From assembly GCA_038030265.1 (NCBI GenBank), contig CM075939.1:31601253-31665252 (forward strand): a DNA stretch of 64,000 nt. Direction: 5' to 3'. The DNA comes from Corythucha ciliata. Lineage: Eukaryota; Arthropoda; Insecta; Hemiptera; Tingidae. A program made the translations under genes and the position numbers. Under the pieces are notes generated by a model. That model ran no database searches. It was given only the letters and a program-made list of their open reading frames with translations, and was not told the origin of the DNA. Shown here piece after piece: positions 1 to 13,410 of this stretch (within the stretch, counting starts at the first letter, position 1; the number at the start of each line of letters is the position of its first letter).

Positions 1-173
1 ATGATTGCAATTTCGATTACCCTAACAGCAGATCTTATTGTTAGCTCAACGCAAGTACAAAACTACAAACAGTACCTACGATGGTTGACGTGAATACCCT
101 TGTTAATGATGCAAGAACAAAAATAGTATATTGTAAAGTACAACTTCCCTTCATTTCTTGGCTGTTTTTTCAA

Positions 174-397
174 TTTGAATACAAAAACTCCTCTTCCACT
201 CGAACTAACTCAACTGTCGCAGTGTTTTTTGTTTAATTTAAATGCATTTCGGGTCTATTTTTCCGGATCCCCTCACCAATGAGGGGATTGTGTGATGAGG
301 GGATCCGGAAAAATGGACCCGAAATGCATTTAAATTAAACAAAAAACACTGCGACGGCTGAGTTAGTTCGAGTGGAAGAGGAGTTTTTGTATTCAAA
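174..397. mobile_element. Near-perfect palindrome, 102-bp arms, 20-bp loop
   Basis: Arms 174-275 and 296-397 differ at only a few positions. The 15-bp sequence AAATAGTATATTGTA occurs at 121-135 and 395-409, bracketing it asymmetrically. The AATAGTATATT sequence recurs at the ends of the elements at 9641 and 36703. The reading frame over it is an artefact of the symmetry. Confidence 0.75.
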
Positions 398-409
398 TAG
401 TATATTGTA

Positions 410-3400
410 CACCTAGGCATGAAAGGCATACTTTTCCGGGCCGAGAAAAACGTCGCCAGCCGAGACGTAGTCGAGGCTATTTTTCGAGGCCCAGAATACG
501 CCTTTCTGCCGAGGTGCACACATGATTTTTTATCCTAAGCAAGAAAAGAAAATAATTAATATATTATACATCGACAAGTTTCTTATGGACCGAAAGAAGT
601 GGTAAATTCAGTTAACTTTCTAAACACGTGTTCCTAGAACCATCTGGAAAGGGCCCTCAGGGTCCATTAGAAACTTGTCAAGTTATAGTTTTCAGTATAA
701 AACTGAATGGTGGAATAAAAACAATACGTTTGCCCATTCGTATTTGACAAAATACAAATTAAACGTGCATCTAGACAAACGACAACGCCTCTGTGAGTGG
801 GAACGGCATCGGTCGGTGTGGAGGAGTGAGGAGAGGTGCGTTGCGCGGGCGTGGCAACGATAAGAACCCCTGCAGGATTAGGACACAAAATGCAATAGTC
901 ATCCGAAGCGCATATTGGTGGCGAATTTTGGCAAAAAATTTCATGACTAGACATGAAAATCATAATTATTTTCATGACAGTTGCGAGTCACGAAAGCACG
1001 CGTTTTCACATCGAATAGGGGAAAAAAATAATAGCATTCGACTTAGTGACGAACACTTGGGAACCACTTGGGGGGGGGGGGGTCAGAGATTAAATTATAA
1101 TTGTCTTTCAACCGATACATATTTTTACGTATAGGGCATCACATTCGACTTTTAGGGCCAAGTACATTCTCCCGGTTTTTTACCTATAGGTATGTGTCCA
1201 CCGCGTGTATTATCTAGACTTCTAGACATTCGCTTATGAGTAAGCTGATGTCTCTATAATCTCAGTCAAAGGGGGAAGTGTGCGTAAACATGATAATATA
1301 TCACGCAACTTCAAACAATGCTCAAGCCCAGTAAACACCGCAACATTAAATCGTTGAGACCCCTTGGTCTGTAATGTATATTTGCTTGTCTTCTGCTAGT
1401 CGGTAGTCGTTGGTCATCCACTTTTTAAAATCTAATAATAATACATGTTATGTATAAATGGTGGTCTTAGACAACTCTGTTTTTGTCTTCAACAAAAAAG
1501 TCCGTCTTATTCTTGTTTTAGGGACTAATATCCAATTATTTTATCTTCAGGGGTGAAATTCGGAAATATTATGGCACTAGATACGCAGAGTGTCGAAGAG
1601 ATTGAAACGATCCTTTAAAATTCCTTAAAAAGGGCTGGTGTAGAAATACAGCGAGAAAACGTATGCCTAATAGTTGACGATGGCGTTCGGAGGGGAGACC
1701 CTGGATAGCTCACTCATGGTGAATTTCACCATTTCGGCTTAAGGATGAGTTCAAAATTTAATCGGACTGAGAGAAAAAAAGGCGTTGCATTTCAAGTAGA
1801 CAAGGTTCGGCTTAACTAACAAATGTACCTATAAAATAACCTGATTTTTCATTCGTTTTAATTGTTCCAGGATTGTAATGTGATTTCTGGAGGCATTGGC
1901 CTCGGTTTACCAGAGGTGACGTTCAATCCAGGTTTATTCTTCATAATTATGCCTTCGTGCATCGATGGTCATGCCGTATAAATTTTTCATTCTAGTAGCA
2001 AAATTGGACAAAAAAATAACCAAGCTGAAACATCCTTAAACAACTAAAATTAATTATATTGCATTCATTCCTATCACCAACATCCTTCTTTCCTGCCCTT
2101 CCTTATTGTTTGAAGAGTGTTGTTGTATAATCACTGCCCTGACCTGTTGACATTTTTGTCATATTTGAAGAGAACTCCACGGCGTTGGCAGGTCCTACGA
2201 TGTTTAATCTTCCACTGCTTGTTTATGGTTCCCTGAATCTTTTGAAGTCCCAAGAAGTTTAGCACAATTACGTACACAAAGACAAAGCCTATATGATGTG
2301 GGTTTTAGGAATTCACTTTAATATTTCCAGAGATACAAATATTATAACCAAATAAGTATTTAAAAATAAAACAAGGTGAATAACAACGTTAAATGGAAAA
2401 CAAACCTCTTGTTGCAGTAACCTCGGCCAGCCACGGATCGAATTTGACGTCGTGTCACGTTCTCATATTATTCATCGCTCTGGTGTTTTGCCAGAGGTAG
2501 TAAACTCATAAATGTTCTGAAAACGTAAATTAACGGACAGATTGAATATGTTGTGTTGAAAGCAAGTAGGTACTAATGCGACTGAATTTTGTTATTGTTC
2601 GTGTTCCAGGATGATGCCACTTTTAATACACATAGACAGAGTCTTGTAGGAAATTTAATGTTGATTTTTTTTTTAACAAATCCCGAGAGGGTGTGAAAGC
2701 TTTGTTGATGATTTATCGTGAGAGAAAAAAGTTCCCATAAAACCCTTATTTTCCACTTTAACGGGGTTTTCTATCACAAAATGGACTTATAACTGAGCCT
2801 TGGCTGTCGAAAAATTATTATTCATTTACAATATTTGAGGGTATGGATAATTTACTGGAACGAAAATAATAGCGCGGTTTGCAAAAATGGTTAATCGTCG
2901 TGCAAAATAACTTACTTCGTCCTTAGAATGCGTTGCGCAATGAATGCCTTCTTCTTTTTTTAAAAAAATAAACGACGATGCTCGCAATGTTTATCGTCAT
3001 TTCTTGATGAAACTTATGTGGCGAACTACAAGTTTTTCCCAAGTTTCTAATTCTAACGTGTAAAATGCTTGAGATTTTGACCGTTTTACTTCCACGTTTT
3101 CTCTCGGGAACTCGTAAACAAAGCATTTAGGCACTATTACATATTGTGTACGGGCACATTGCCCGTGAAGCGTGATACTTCCTATTTGATCGAGCTATGT
3201 GTGTTGAAATTGGCTCCAGTTTGTATACATAAGAATTGTAATAAAACTAATTGAAGGACTTTTACACAGCCCTTGCATTTTGTACTTATTATGATGAAAA
3301 TTAGAACCCTTATGTAAATAACATGAATGCTTCATTACTGTGTAAAAATTATTCTGTTCCCTCTCCCTAAGGTCTCCTTTAGCTTTTACCATAAAATATA

Positions 3401-4176
3401 AAAAAAAAGTTAAAATTCCCTTCAGTTTCTGAGCGAAAAATAATTATTACTTTTACCAAGAGGAAGAAAGTCGGTTCTAATTAAGTAAGAGTATAATGAA
3501 ACGAAATGCAGCCGAAACAAGGCCCTTCTCTATTATTTTCACCACTTATAATCTCTAACAGTGTTCCTTCTAACATGGTTCCTTTAACTCAATCCATCTC
3601 TTTCCACACTAGATTAAGGGGCATCTGAGAGGGCCCTTGACTCCCACTGCATAGAAGCATTAACTTGCAAAAAAAAAATAATAATAATGAATAAATTGCT
3701 CATTTTACTTAATATATTCCATTAATGAGGAGAAACAAACTTTCGTGCAATGTTTTCTACCACTCTTTCTTTCTTATTCCCTCAATCATTCTCTCTCAAT
3801 CTCTCACTCTCTCTCGCAAACTCTCTTTGTCTCCTCATCATTAATGTTGCTGTTATTTGATGCTGCTGTAAATAATAAATATATGGAAAATGTTATGGCC
3901 GTAAAAATAATAAATTATTTGGTAATTTTATACATTATATTACATAAAAGATTACTGTTTTTGTTATTATAAATATTGTAAATTACTAGGATAGTTGCGC
4001 ACGTGAAACACGCAATAAAGTGCTCCTTTCAAGATTCAGATTTTAATTTATTGAGTAAACATAGATGTACAAATATTTATATATACATATGGTTGTATTC
4101 TTGCCTCTCTCTTTGCTGTAAATAAAGAGCAAATATCTATGAGTTTTCAACGTCCCTGATTATTTCGACAATTTCA
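410..4176. other. No gene recognised
   Basis: AT-rich sequence with a G10 run at 1073-1082 and many stops in all frames. At 1570-1710 one frame reads SVEEIETIL-stop-SLKRAG, VEIQRENVCLIVDDGV; it looks like a decayed coding scrap but I cannot name it. A CT-rich stretch lies at 3755-3835. Confidence 0.5.
570..679. repeat. Short inverted repeat
   Basis: ACAAGTTTCTTATGGACC near 570-588 is complementary, with one mismatch, to GGTCCATTAGAAACTTGT near 661-678. The spacer is about 72 bp. Confidence 0.5.
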
Positions 4177-4180
4177 TTAA

Positions 4181-4436
4181 AGGCCTATTCACACACATCA
4201 GTGCCGTGCGGGACAAGTTCGACAAGTAAAATATTATTCTCATATGGGAATTGAGAGGCTCGTTAACACATATCCGGCACGTGTCAGGGACGTGACCCTT
4301 CAATTTCCATTGAGAATAATATCTTATTATGTGTGAACGAGCCTCACAATTCCTATATGAAAATAATATTTTGCTTGTCGGACGTGCCCCGGACGGGGTA
4401 CTCCCCGTTCACGGCACTGATGTGTGTGAATAGACC
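4181..4436. mobile_element. MITE with TTAA target duplication
   Basis: Flanked by TTAA at 4177-4180 and 4437-4440. Ends AGGCCTATTCACACACATCA and the complement of GGTCTATTCACACACATCA; ~90-bp arms share CAGTGCCGTG and AATATTATTCTCATATGGGA-like blocks. TTAA is the piggyBac-type target. Noncoding. Confidence 0.75.
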
Positions 4437-4440
4437 TTAA

Positions 4441-5318
4441 TGCGTGATATTTCTACGGAAAAATTGGGGTCCGAGTTAGCAAAAAGTCACATATCCATTT
4501 GAGTTCTACCCCAAAAATTTCCGTCACTTCATTGTGTTTGAACCGCTGAAATCGTTACATTTGTCTGCCACACTCACCGTAACGAGGTACCGACAACATA
4601 TCACGTCACGTATCAGGTATTTAATCGTTTCCCTAACTATTGGTTCGCATTTTAAAATTTCCGTTGAGCCATTTTGACCGATCAAAAGTTCTTGAAACTT
4701 TCAGGACCATTATGAGTACGGTCGGATGGGGCTCAAGTGTGTATTTTGAATTAAAAATAGTTAGTGTGTATGGTATTGAGACTACTTACTGTGATCATTT
4801 TACAGAATCATTGAAGGCGTATAAGTTGATGAAGGCACAGGAGGCCGACGTTAAAGAATTATGAGGGTAAAACGTCTAGAAGCAATTGAGAGTTGGCACT
4901 ATATGAAGAATACGTTTGTGTATTCTGCTAATTTACTTTTAATTAGCGGAAGCGTAGGCGATTCGGATACTTCAAAAAAGATCATGGACGAATGTGTTGG
5001 GAGATTTGTCATGAAACGAGCACGTCGAGATTGTTAGGTGCCAAGGCGGGTGGCCACTTCTCTTGTGTTGAATATAGGCGGGACCTGGGGACGGTAAACC
5101 TGGGGATCGGCAAGTTACCGATCAGAGTTTTTCTTCTTGCTTCATTAGGGCTGAACTATAACAAAGAATACAAAAAATACATAAATTAGACCAACAAGCC
5201 CTCAAGAACGGCCAAAGAACGATGCGTCTGCGGGTAGCTCACTGCCAAATGTTAATTGTGGATAAAATGATGAGACCAGTGCGTTGATTCAGTACTACTG
5301 AGAGATTACATGATTCCA
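4441..5318. other. No gene recognised
   Basis: A 74-codon frame at 4640-4864 and a 65-codon frame at 4992-5189 carry no motif. Nothing else stands out. Confidence 0.5.
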
Positions 5319-6388
5319 AGGCCCCTACTCTTGATGTTGTGAGAATTTTACAATATTGCTTTGAAGGCAATGTTGTCTGGGCTGCAGAATGTTTCAGTGT
5401 TTCAAGAAGACCATTTGTTAGCAATACTGGAATAAATGCAATAAAATAACCGCGGGGATTCCTTTCATTTGTGAATTTTTTTAAAAATCTCTAAAGCTAG
5501 ATCTATGTTTAGAAATTCTTTGTTAAAGTGAAAGTTTTCGACTACAGTAGCAGAGCTCATTATTGTCCCTCTAAGCGCCCACATGGGGCAAGAATATCTC
5601 GTTGTCGACGTCGAATTAGCCCCTTCGACGCCTAAAAAACACCTATCGCTCGTGCCAGCGTATTTTTTCTCGGGGGTGAGACGTCTCCCGCGTCGGCGCC
5701 AAAAGTGAAAGGCCCCATAGAGTTCTATGTATTTATACTGCAACAATCCGCCGCCACACCTGGGCGACTTTCTTTTCCTAATGTGCAAAGGACCTTAGGC
5801 AAGTCCCGGGATTCTGGTCGAAAAACACTGATGGACCTAAATTACATCCACTTTTATGGACAACAAGGACAACCTTTAAACTTCGACTTTATTGCCCAAC
5901 CCATCTGAGAAATTCTGGTGAGCGTAATTGTGGCGTGCAGCCCTTCCTTGCCACCCCACGCATCTTACTGAGCGTTTCTCGTGGGCATGTCACTGATTCA
6001 GGTCACTGGCAACTCATTTTTCGGTTGACGCCCTACGACTAGACGAAATATTCGTTTTTCGAGGGATTCTCTTTTGTTTTTACAAACCGCACTCACCAAA
6101 CAAGAAAGCTCAACTGTGAAAAATAAATTCCTTCTTGTAAAAAACAAAATGGAAACTCTCGGGTTTCCCATGACAACAGAGAAAGCAATGTTGTGATCGA
6201 ATCGACAAAAATTGAGACACCGTCTGAGGGTGTTTAAAAAAAATTCAAAAAGGCAATATTAAATGAGAAAAATGGAACCCAAAGCAATACTGCTAATTTC
6301 AATAATTCGACTAGGCAATGTTGCTTCGTCAAAAAAGCAATATTGCAATCGAAACTAGTGTTGCCAAGGCGTTCAAGTATAAGGCCCC
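5319..6388. mobile_element. ~1.07 kb dispersed repeat, copy A
   Basis: Begins near GGCCCCTACTCTTGATG and ends near TTCAAGTATAAGGCCCC, imperfect inverted ends. It aligns throughout with 58845-60328 in the same orientation: GCTTTGAAGGCAATGTTG, AACCGCGGGGATTCCTTTCA, CACATGGGGCAAGAATATCT, GAGACGTCTCCCGCGTCGGC and GGCAACTCATTTTTCGGTTG. Short frames at 5465-5908 are not conserved in copy B and are not called as genes. Confidence 0.75.
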
Positions 6389-6490
6389 ATCCCTAACAAA
6401 AACAAAAATAGTAATTGAACAAATATCGTTTTTCATTAGCACAAAAAGTAGAGCTGGGGCTGCTCCAGTTTCGATCTGATAAGAGTTTGA

Positions 6491-6832
6491 AGGTTCCATT
6501 TGCCAATTGATCCTCAGCAGAGCGACTTTTTATTCGTTCCATTTATCCCTACGCTCCTCCATGGATCAGAGCTAGAGCAACTTCAACTGCTCCGTCAAAA
6601 CCAACGAGCGGTAAACCTTCTCTGGAAGGTTCATTGTGATAAGCATCGTTTTGAGTTCGTATTTTGTTTTTCGCCGCGGAACGCGGATGAAGCCAACGAT
6701 TTGTTGAACGAAAGCGGTTCAACAATCATTCAAGTTCAGTTATTCGTAGGTACCATTATCGTCGATTACTCAACAGATCCAGAGAAGTGGTCAGATGAAG
6801 CCACTAGGCTCAATTTTGAAATGTATGGATAA
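6491..6832 (+). CDS. Unassigned open frame, 114 codons, no ATG start
   Basis: Open from a TGA at 6488 to TAA. Contains DFLFVPFIPTLLHGSELEQL, HRFEFVFCFSPRNADEANDL and DYSTDPEKWSDEATRLNFEM. Composition (balanced acidic and hydrophobic residues, few Ser/Lys runs) is more protein-like than the surrounding frames. There is no initiator ATG in the frame and no clear splice partner. It may be an exon or a remnant of a mobile element; no family recognised. Confidence 0.25.
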   Translation, partial: RFHLPIDPQQSDFLFVPFIPTLLHGSELEQLQLLRQNQRAVNLLWKVHCDKHRFEFVFCFSPRNADEANDLLNESGSTIIQVQLFVGTIIVDYSTDPEKWSDEATRLNFEMYG

Positions 6833-8682
6833 ATCTAGTCTAGAGTCAAGCTCGTCCGACGAAAAATTTGAAAATAAGAAGACTACGTGGGCTGTTATTG
6901 CAGCATCAATAAATAAGGAGAGAACAGAATAACAAAAACCTAGTACCAGTGTTTCAATCGTTACAAAACGGTTCACCTGGATTCTCTACATTAATGAAGT
7001 TATTCCCTTTATGTATTACATATTTCCCCCAAAGCCCATTCCTTCATTTTTCCTGCCGCCCCAAAGCGTGTTTGCTGGCCGATAATTTCTAAATTCGCAA
7101 CTCTTTGTTATTAGATATGAATTATGTTCCTGGAAGAACATTATTAATGGAATTGGGCATTGAAATCACGAAGGGATACACCCGATTTGTTCACAGTCAT
7201 GCTAATAAGTACATTCTCGCACAATGTACTTATTGTATGCACTCCACACAAAAATATACAAGTGCTCAGCTCATGCACGTAAATAAATATGTAAATATGC
7301 TTCCATTCAATACAAACACAAAAACTACATACAGTCATGAGGAGGAGAGGAAGGTTGTTATTAAAAAGCCGCTCTCTTCCACATGTTAAAAGTCGTTCCG
7401 TTTCAACCCACTCTTAGCCAGATTTTGGTTCGATTCGAGCGGGCTTGTGACGTCACAAGAGCGGCCCCAGAGCACTTTTGAAATGGCAAAAGGAAAACGC
7501 TAAAAGTGAAAAACGACAAGTTAAATAAGAGACCCCACAATGCTAGCGGTAGTAGTAATGAAACCTCACCAACACTCCCCTGAACAGCAAATCCATCTCT
7601 AATACCAACGTCACAATCATGAAATATGGGTAAAATAAATATGATTTAAAAAAAATATACAACATCAAAATCGGGACACCCGTATGCCCAAAAACCTCCC
7701 GTGTGAATAGATTAAATCCAAGAGCACACATAATGCTCGTTTACATCGGGGTAGACCCTGGACAAGCCCGCCACGTCCAAACAGTCGTCACAGGAGTTTC
7801 GGTGTAACCGTATGAAAAGCAACTCCTTTACCCTAGAAAGCTAACCATCCGTCAAAAGGGCGGAAACAAAAATTTAAGTCCTCCCCCCACCGCAATTTGA
7901 TTAGTGGAGAAACGGGGCTTCGGGATTGCTTCTGCCATATCGGCAGTGTGCCAGGCCTGCAGTTTTTCCCGTAAATTTTAAGTTTTTTTCGATGATCCCT
8001 AGCTGTACAGGTATTTTTGTGGACTTCCACATTATTTCCGATGCCTCCCGAATTAGCAGAAAACACCCAATGAATCGTAAATTGACGACCCAGTGTGAAG
8101 TGTGAGGTGCCTATTGGCGGTGAACACTGAAAGAAGCATTGGTTAAAATGTTAGAACATAATTTGATGCCGAATACCCACTGTGTGTGATATTTTTCTAG
8201 TGTTTGCTGTGTTCCTCTGAAATGGCTATTTAAGACTGAAAATTGAGACTTATCCTAGATCATTCAAGCCAAATAATAGGTACTACTACTACAACTAATA
8301 ATAATAACTCCGTTATGTGAAATTAAGATTACAAATTGAATTGAAATCGCTGAAAAACAAGTCCCCGTCATTGGTTAGCTTTCTAGGGTTCAAAGACGGT
8401 GGCACACGCATAAAAACAGTTTTAGGACATTAGAAGGAATGAAGGTGTTGAGAATGATCGCACAGACCGAAAACCGGTTCCACCGAAAACAAAATATGTA
8501 TAAGCATTTGGAGAAGACAACAGCATACATTCTTTTGTTAATTACGAACCTTCAAAACGTCGCCACCATGAATGCAGTAGATAATCAACTCTATTCAGAT
8601 CCTGGTACATACTATATGAACTGGATTGATGCCTTGCTTGGAATGGCCACAATCTTTATCCCGTCGTTTGGCCATGCGGTTT

Positions 8683-8741
8683 TTTTTTTTTTTTTTCTTC
8701 TTCTTTTTTCTTTCTTTTTTTATTTTTTATTTTTTAATAAA
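8683..8741. repeat. T-rich homopolymer tract
   Basis: T18 followed by CTT and T-rich sequence, broken by single C, A or G. Confidence 0.8.
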
Positions 8742-9117
8742 AAGCTAGTTCTAACAGTCTCGGGAACAAAGGCAGAACAAAAAAGTAGTATTATCTAGGA
8801 AAACTCCAAAATCTCGTGCTATGCGGGGGAGTGAGTTCAGAGGGGTGGTGGGAGTTTGTAGATAATTTTCCATATTTTTCCGGGTGTCCCAAAAAAAAGA
8901 AAGAACATGTTGATTTCTAGAAGTAGTATGGTGAGAGGGGGGGGGGAGGAGCGAACACCGCAAGGACTAAGTCTTATAATATACTTACTAATCGTAGTAA
9001 TAATCTCCTGGAGTAAAGAATTTCGCATTGTTTCAGTGAATCTCGAGTTTTTTGGATATTTGATTTTAAAAATTATAAAATGGTCATTGATGTCCGAAAA
9101 AACATATATGTATGTAT

Positions 9118-9143
9118 AACAATAATAATAATAATAATAATTA
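9118..9143. repeat. (AAT)n microsatellite
   Basis: Eight AAT/ATA triplets in a row. Confidence 0.8.
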
Positions 9144-9640
9144 AAACACCTTTCCCATCTGGGCTGCTAAACTACTGTCGTTGCCAGCATGATCGTTTTT
9201 TTTTGTCTTGTGCTCGTTACCATCATGCATTGATGGCAGGGAATGGAAGATAGGAGGCAAAGTATCCCTTTTCTATAGGTAATGTATCAGAAAAGGTGGT
9301 TCGCATGCTTGAGAAAAAATTATTCAAAATTGCATACTCGTCAAGGGACACTTCCAGAAATGGTTTTTCTAGGGTGAATAATCCAGAGTGGTGCCTACCA
9401 TATTAGCTGTAGTGATTGCAGCAAGCAATCGTGTGCAGTGCAAGTGAGTGCAGACGATACTTTTTTCCCATGTCGATCAACAGCACCACAACCATTTCGC
9501 TGAGAACCATAACCATGTGTTAGGCTCCTGCATAACTATGAAAAAGGGTCCTACGAGATTTTGGAGTACCGGCACCATCTCCTCGGGGTGTCAGAGAGTT
9601 CAGATTCCACGAAATCAAATACAATTCATTTTACCTTTGA

Positions 9641-9786
9641 AATAGTATATTAAGGTAAAAGGTCGTACTGAAGGCAATTTCGGGTGAGGGTTGAAGTTGC
9701 CGGCACGAGACGCAAGTCGAATAGTCGAATTCCGGCAACCACCCGAACCTGAAATGCTCGTTACGACCAATTATGGTATACGCTAT
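9641..9786. mobile_element. Short inverted-repeat element, GGTCGTAA family
   Basis: Starts AATAGTATATTAAGG-TAAAAGGTCGTA and ends with the complement of ATAGCGTATACC...GGTCGTAACGAG; internal arms read TTTCGGGTGAGGG and CACCCGAACCTGAAA. The central segment contains GTTGCCGGCAC, AGACGCAAGTCGAAT and CCGGCAAC, also found at 37753-37790. Confidence 0.6.
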
Positions 9787-11674
9787 AACCTATACGCTAT
9801 ATCGTATACGCATAAAGACCCACTTTACGCACGCTGAATTTACCGAGCGTAAAGAGTGAAGATAGGAGAAGGGGGAGTAAAAATACAATTCGAATTATTC
9901 CAGAAAATTACCACAAACAGCTGATCACGATGGTGAGTTGGTGGAAGGATTGAGGACGTGAAGCCCATTTGCCCTCACACGCTTCTTTTGTTTCTTACAA
10001 ACGAAATTTGGTTCTTCAAACGAAATTGTGCGGTAGATGGGAGATTCTACAGAACAAGTAGAATAAAACAATTAATTGACTTTAAAAAACTCCGTACGAT
10101 CGTATAGGAAAAATATCGTGCGATGCTGAGGCGTAAAATCGCATTACGAACTCTGCCGATGATGGCGCTCGACTTCTTCATCTCGTGCCACAAAAATAGT
10201 GATGTGGTCTTGATCTTGCAGTGAAATCATGGTATTGCTATTGGTCTTGCGGTCTTGCCGCAACATTACGCATTGTTTGCGTAACGTAGGTATGCATGAA
10301 TAGAGTAAACAATAATTTACTTTTGGATGTAATGATTTGTTGAGCCGTGTACGCAACTTTGAGCGTTAATGGGTTAAGTTTTAGTTATTGGCAGGAAGAA
10401 GGGGCATTAAGGGGTGTTTAAATGTGAACAAATTCATGTCGATACTAACGTTAAGTAGCCATTTTGACTTTGGGCTTTCTCACGTAAAAAGAAAAATCTC
10501 GGTGAATGACTTGCTAGAAAGGGAAGTGGGGTGTAGTGCTTTTCGCAAAACTTTCTACAAAAAAGGTAATGTCGGAAAGAAACAAGCTAGATTGGTGATA
10601 AAAGGCGTAAATAACCTAAGGGGTCAAAGGAATGATTTTTCTTGGGTCTCAATCGGTAGAACAGATGTTGGTGGTCTCGCAAGACTGGTCTTGGTCTTGA
10701 ATGCAAGACACTAGAATATGAACGATGACGCTTTCAAAATAAAACATATTATTATTTCCCTTGTGTTATTTATAATTGCCAACAAGACGTAGCTTTGGGC
10801 TTCTATTTGAAACCAATTCGCTATTACCGGTGTTTGCATTCCAATAATTTGAGCCATTCCTCATCAAATCTCACTGCATTAGCCTTTCACTTCTCAATGT
10901 ACCGTAGATAGTTATTTTTTGTGGGCTGCGCGTCACAATCTGTTCTCTCTAAGCCTTCAGAGTGAAAATTTTCTCATCATTTTCCTGTAATCGAATGACG
11001 CATGGTAACTTTTTTTTTCTTTTTATTCTTGTGTGCTTTAACGTTGGGTCACACAAAAAAGGGTCATTGAATAAAGGTTGGCGAATGAAACAAACCGATT
11101 GGCATTTAGGTCGAAGAATTTTTCTTTTCTTTTTCCCTGTACAGCAAATACTTTCAATATCCGCATTTTCATTCTGAGATCTTTCATGTAAAAGGCATTA
11201 GAAGATGTTCAAACTCAGCCCTCAAGCACTTTTCAATAGCCTGTCCATCTCTCTTTTACCCCCCTTCTTTCCTAGTTATTCATACGAGTAATCCCCATCC
11301 TTGTTATCCTCCACAACTTACGAAGCTCGCTACAGCTTCACAATGTTTTGATCACCGAGCCTGTTATGATGCTCCTGTTGTGTTACCGCCGTTGTTATAC
11401 TCCCGTTAGTATACCAGGGGTGGACAGGGATCGACTTGCTGCCTCCCTCTATTATCATGCTCGACGATCAAAATGTTGCTAGACTGTGATAGAAACCTTG
11501 ATGAAGGATCCTCAGCAACTTATCACCTTGAACCACTTGGCAAAAAAAGGCTACAGCTGCTTTAAACTACTCAGGACTTAGTCATTTTTACGGTAGCAAC
11601 CCTTTAAGCGTTCGTGTAGACAACGCCTCAAATTCTATTTTGGTATAACCTTAATGAAGAGACCGCTTTTTTTT
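9787..11674. other. No gene recognised
   Basis: GGTCTTG motifs are scattered at 10205-10260 and 10675-10710. A 108-codon frame (10388-10714) starts at TTG, is basic and has no known motif. Confidence 0.45.
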
Positions 11675-12748
11675 AGTGCATTTCATTCAAAATATTGGTC
11701 TCGCCCTGATGGTGGCAAATATCGGTCATGATACATTTTTTTCACGTTTCAGAACCTGTAGAACACGAATCCGAGGTCGGTTCGATTTGATATTATATGC
11801 ATGGCCCTTTCTTGTAAGGACGATCACGGTCGCAATTTTTGACTAAGGGCAACCAAATTTGGCCTAAAAATCAATAGCGTGAATATCTCGGACGAGTTCG
11901 TAATCCAGCCAAATCGATCCACGGGAAGGGCGTGAAAGCGGGGGTTGAATTCTTGTAAAATTCGCTATTTAACGGCTGTTGCTGCGATGGCCCCCCAAAT
12001 TGAGTCGAGCAATGAGCAATGGATGCGCTTTCGATTGAGACCCATGCGAACCAAATCCGTTGATTTGGCGGGTGGGTTCTCGGCGGAGGGGAGCTATTAA
12101 ATTATTGCTATGCCTCACTGGACCATCCAATTACCAAAAAATTCCATCGACATTGTATTTTGAGCAGTCTATTTCATTTAATTTGCCTACATCCTAATAA
12201 GTCTCCAGTGAAAAATCCTAAAGTGGACCAGAAAGGGAGAACAAAAAAAAAATTAAAAAAAAAAAAAGTTTGTTTTAGAGTCGAACCCAGGCACTTGGTA
12301 ATGGTTAAATTGCGACATACTGTTTTTTAACCTAATGTAACTTATGTGAAAATTAACGTAATCTAAAAAGTTTTTTTCCGACAGCAGCCTGTCAGGAAAA
12401 GTGCATTTCATTCATGCGACAATCGACTCAAACCTCATAAGTTTGAATGATATCAATAAATTATGAATCAAATTTAGGCCGTGGTAGGAAGTCAAAATCA
12501 TAAAAATTTACTGCAGGCCCTTTTTTTGGCACCAATTCGGCGGGAACAAAATGATGAAAATGATAAGTGTACACCACACCACAGTGAACAGAGTCGGATG
12601 GGTTGCCTATACGATTGGAAGGGAGGATGTTGTAAGAGGAGCTATTTGCAATTAAAATATTTATAGCGGCCTAAATTGCATTCATAATTGATTGATATCA
12701 TTCAAACTTATGAGGTTTGAGTTGATTGTCGCATGGATGAAATGCACT
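11675..12748. mobile_element. ~1.07 kb element, copy A (no internal array)
   Basis: The left end AGTGCATTTCATTC is matched by an inverted right end in GATGAAATGCACTT. Collinear with the 52013-54640 element: TGATGGTGGCAAA, TTTCACGTTTCAGAACCT, GAACACGAATCCGAGGTCGG, GATCACGGTCGCAATTTTTG, GAATATCTCGGACGAGTTCG and TTCTCGGCGGAGGGGAGCTA. The last ~370 bp form an inner palindrome (12381-12485 with 12660-12750). A B-box-like GGGTTCGACTC lies on the minus strand near 12280. Confidence 0.75.
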
Positions 12749-13020
12749 TTTTTGTTTACATTGGCCACATATCAATGGCTTGTGGAACCACGCCATGCCG
12801 TGTTTTGTTGCAAGTGTAACCCGAGCACATCTCGTCACAGCAGAAGGTGGCAATAATAATAATGAGCCATTTTCCAACATGAAAAAACCGCTGTTTTGGC
12901 TATAAAACCTTGTAGTACGTGGTATATTACTGTTTTAAAGTTAAATACTTGTCTTGAATAAGCAACTCCAATCTTGAAATCAAAGATTAAAAATTGGCAG
13001 GATTTTGAACTTCCCCCTTG

Positions 13021-13410
13021 AAGGTCGAGGGCTTAGGATTAAAGCGACGTAACTATACACTATACCATTTTTCAGTATGAAATAAACAATGCTTTCAATA
13101 GACTTTTTAATAAATTTTCCTTGATTCAACTATCCCTCCACAAGTTCATAATATTTCATTTTAAAACAAAAAATTGACAACGTTTACAATGCAAGTCGTT
13201 GGAAATTTCTAACTTGAAATTTGGCATTAAAAACCCAGAAAATAGACCTAAGTGGCATTTGTAGTTTCAAAACTTATCTCCGTAAATAAACTGCAGGGAC
13301 ACAAAAACCATTGGCACCACGCAGAACACGATATAAGCTAACAGAAAAGCATTATTAACTCAAAAACGATAATTTTGTAGTTACGTCTCTTTAATCCTAA
13401 ACCCTCGAGG
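13021..13410. mobile_element. ~390-bp MITE
   Basis: Inverted ends AAGGTCGAGGGCTTAGGATTAAAG (with one interruption) and CTTTAATCCTAAACCCTCGAGG. The interior from about 13260 to 13400 is shared, inverted, with 49980-50125. Blocks include GTAAATAAACTGCAGGGACA, ACACGATATAAGCTAACAGA and TAACTCAAAAACGATAATTTTG. Confidence 0.65.

Larger units (their letters stand above)
6833..9640. other. No gene recognised
   Basis: Short frames only (largest 119 codons at 8439-8798, running into the poly-T tract). No inverted-repeat element was delimited here. Confidence 0.5.

Noticed and set aside
11740..11770. GAAACGTG next to AGGTTCT on the minus strand
   Set aside because: No CTGANGA box precedes it, so it is not a hammerhead.
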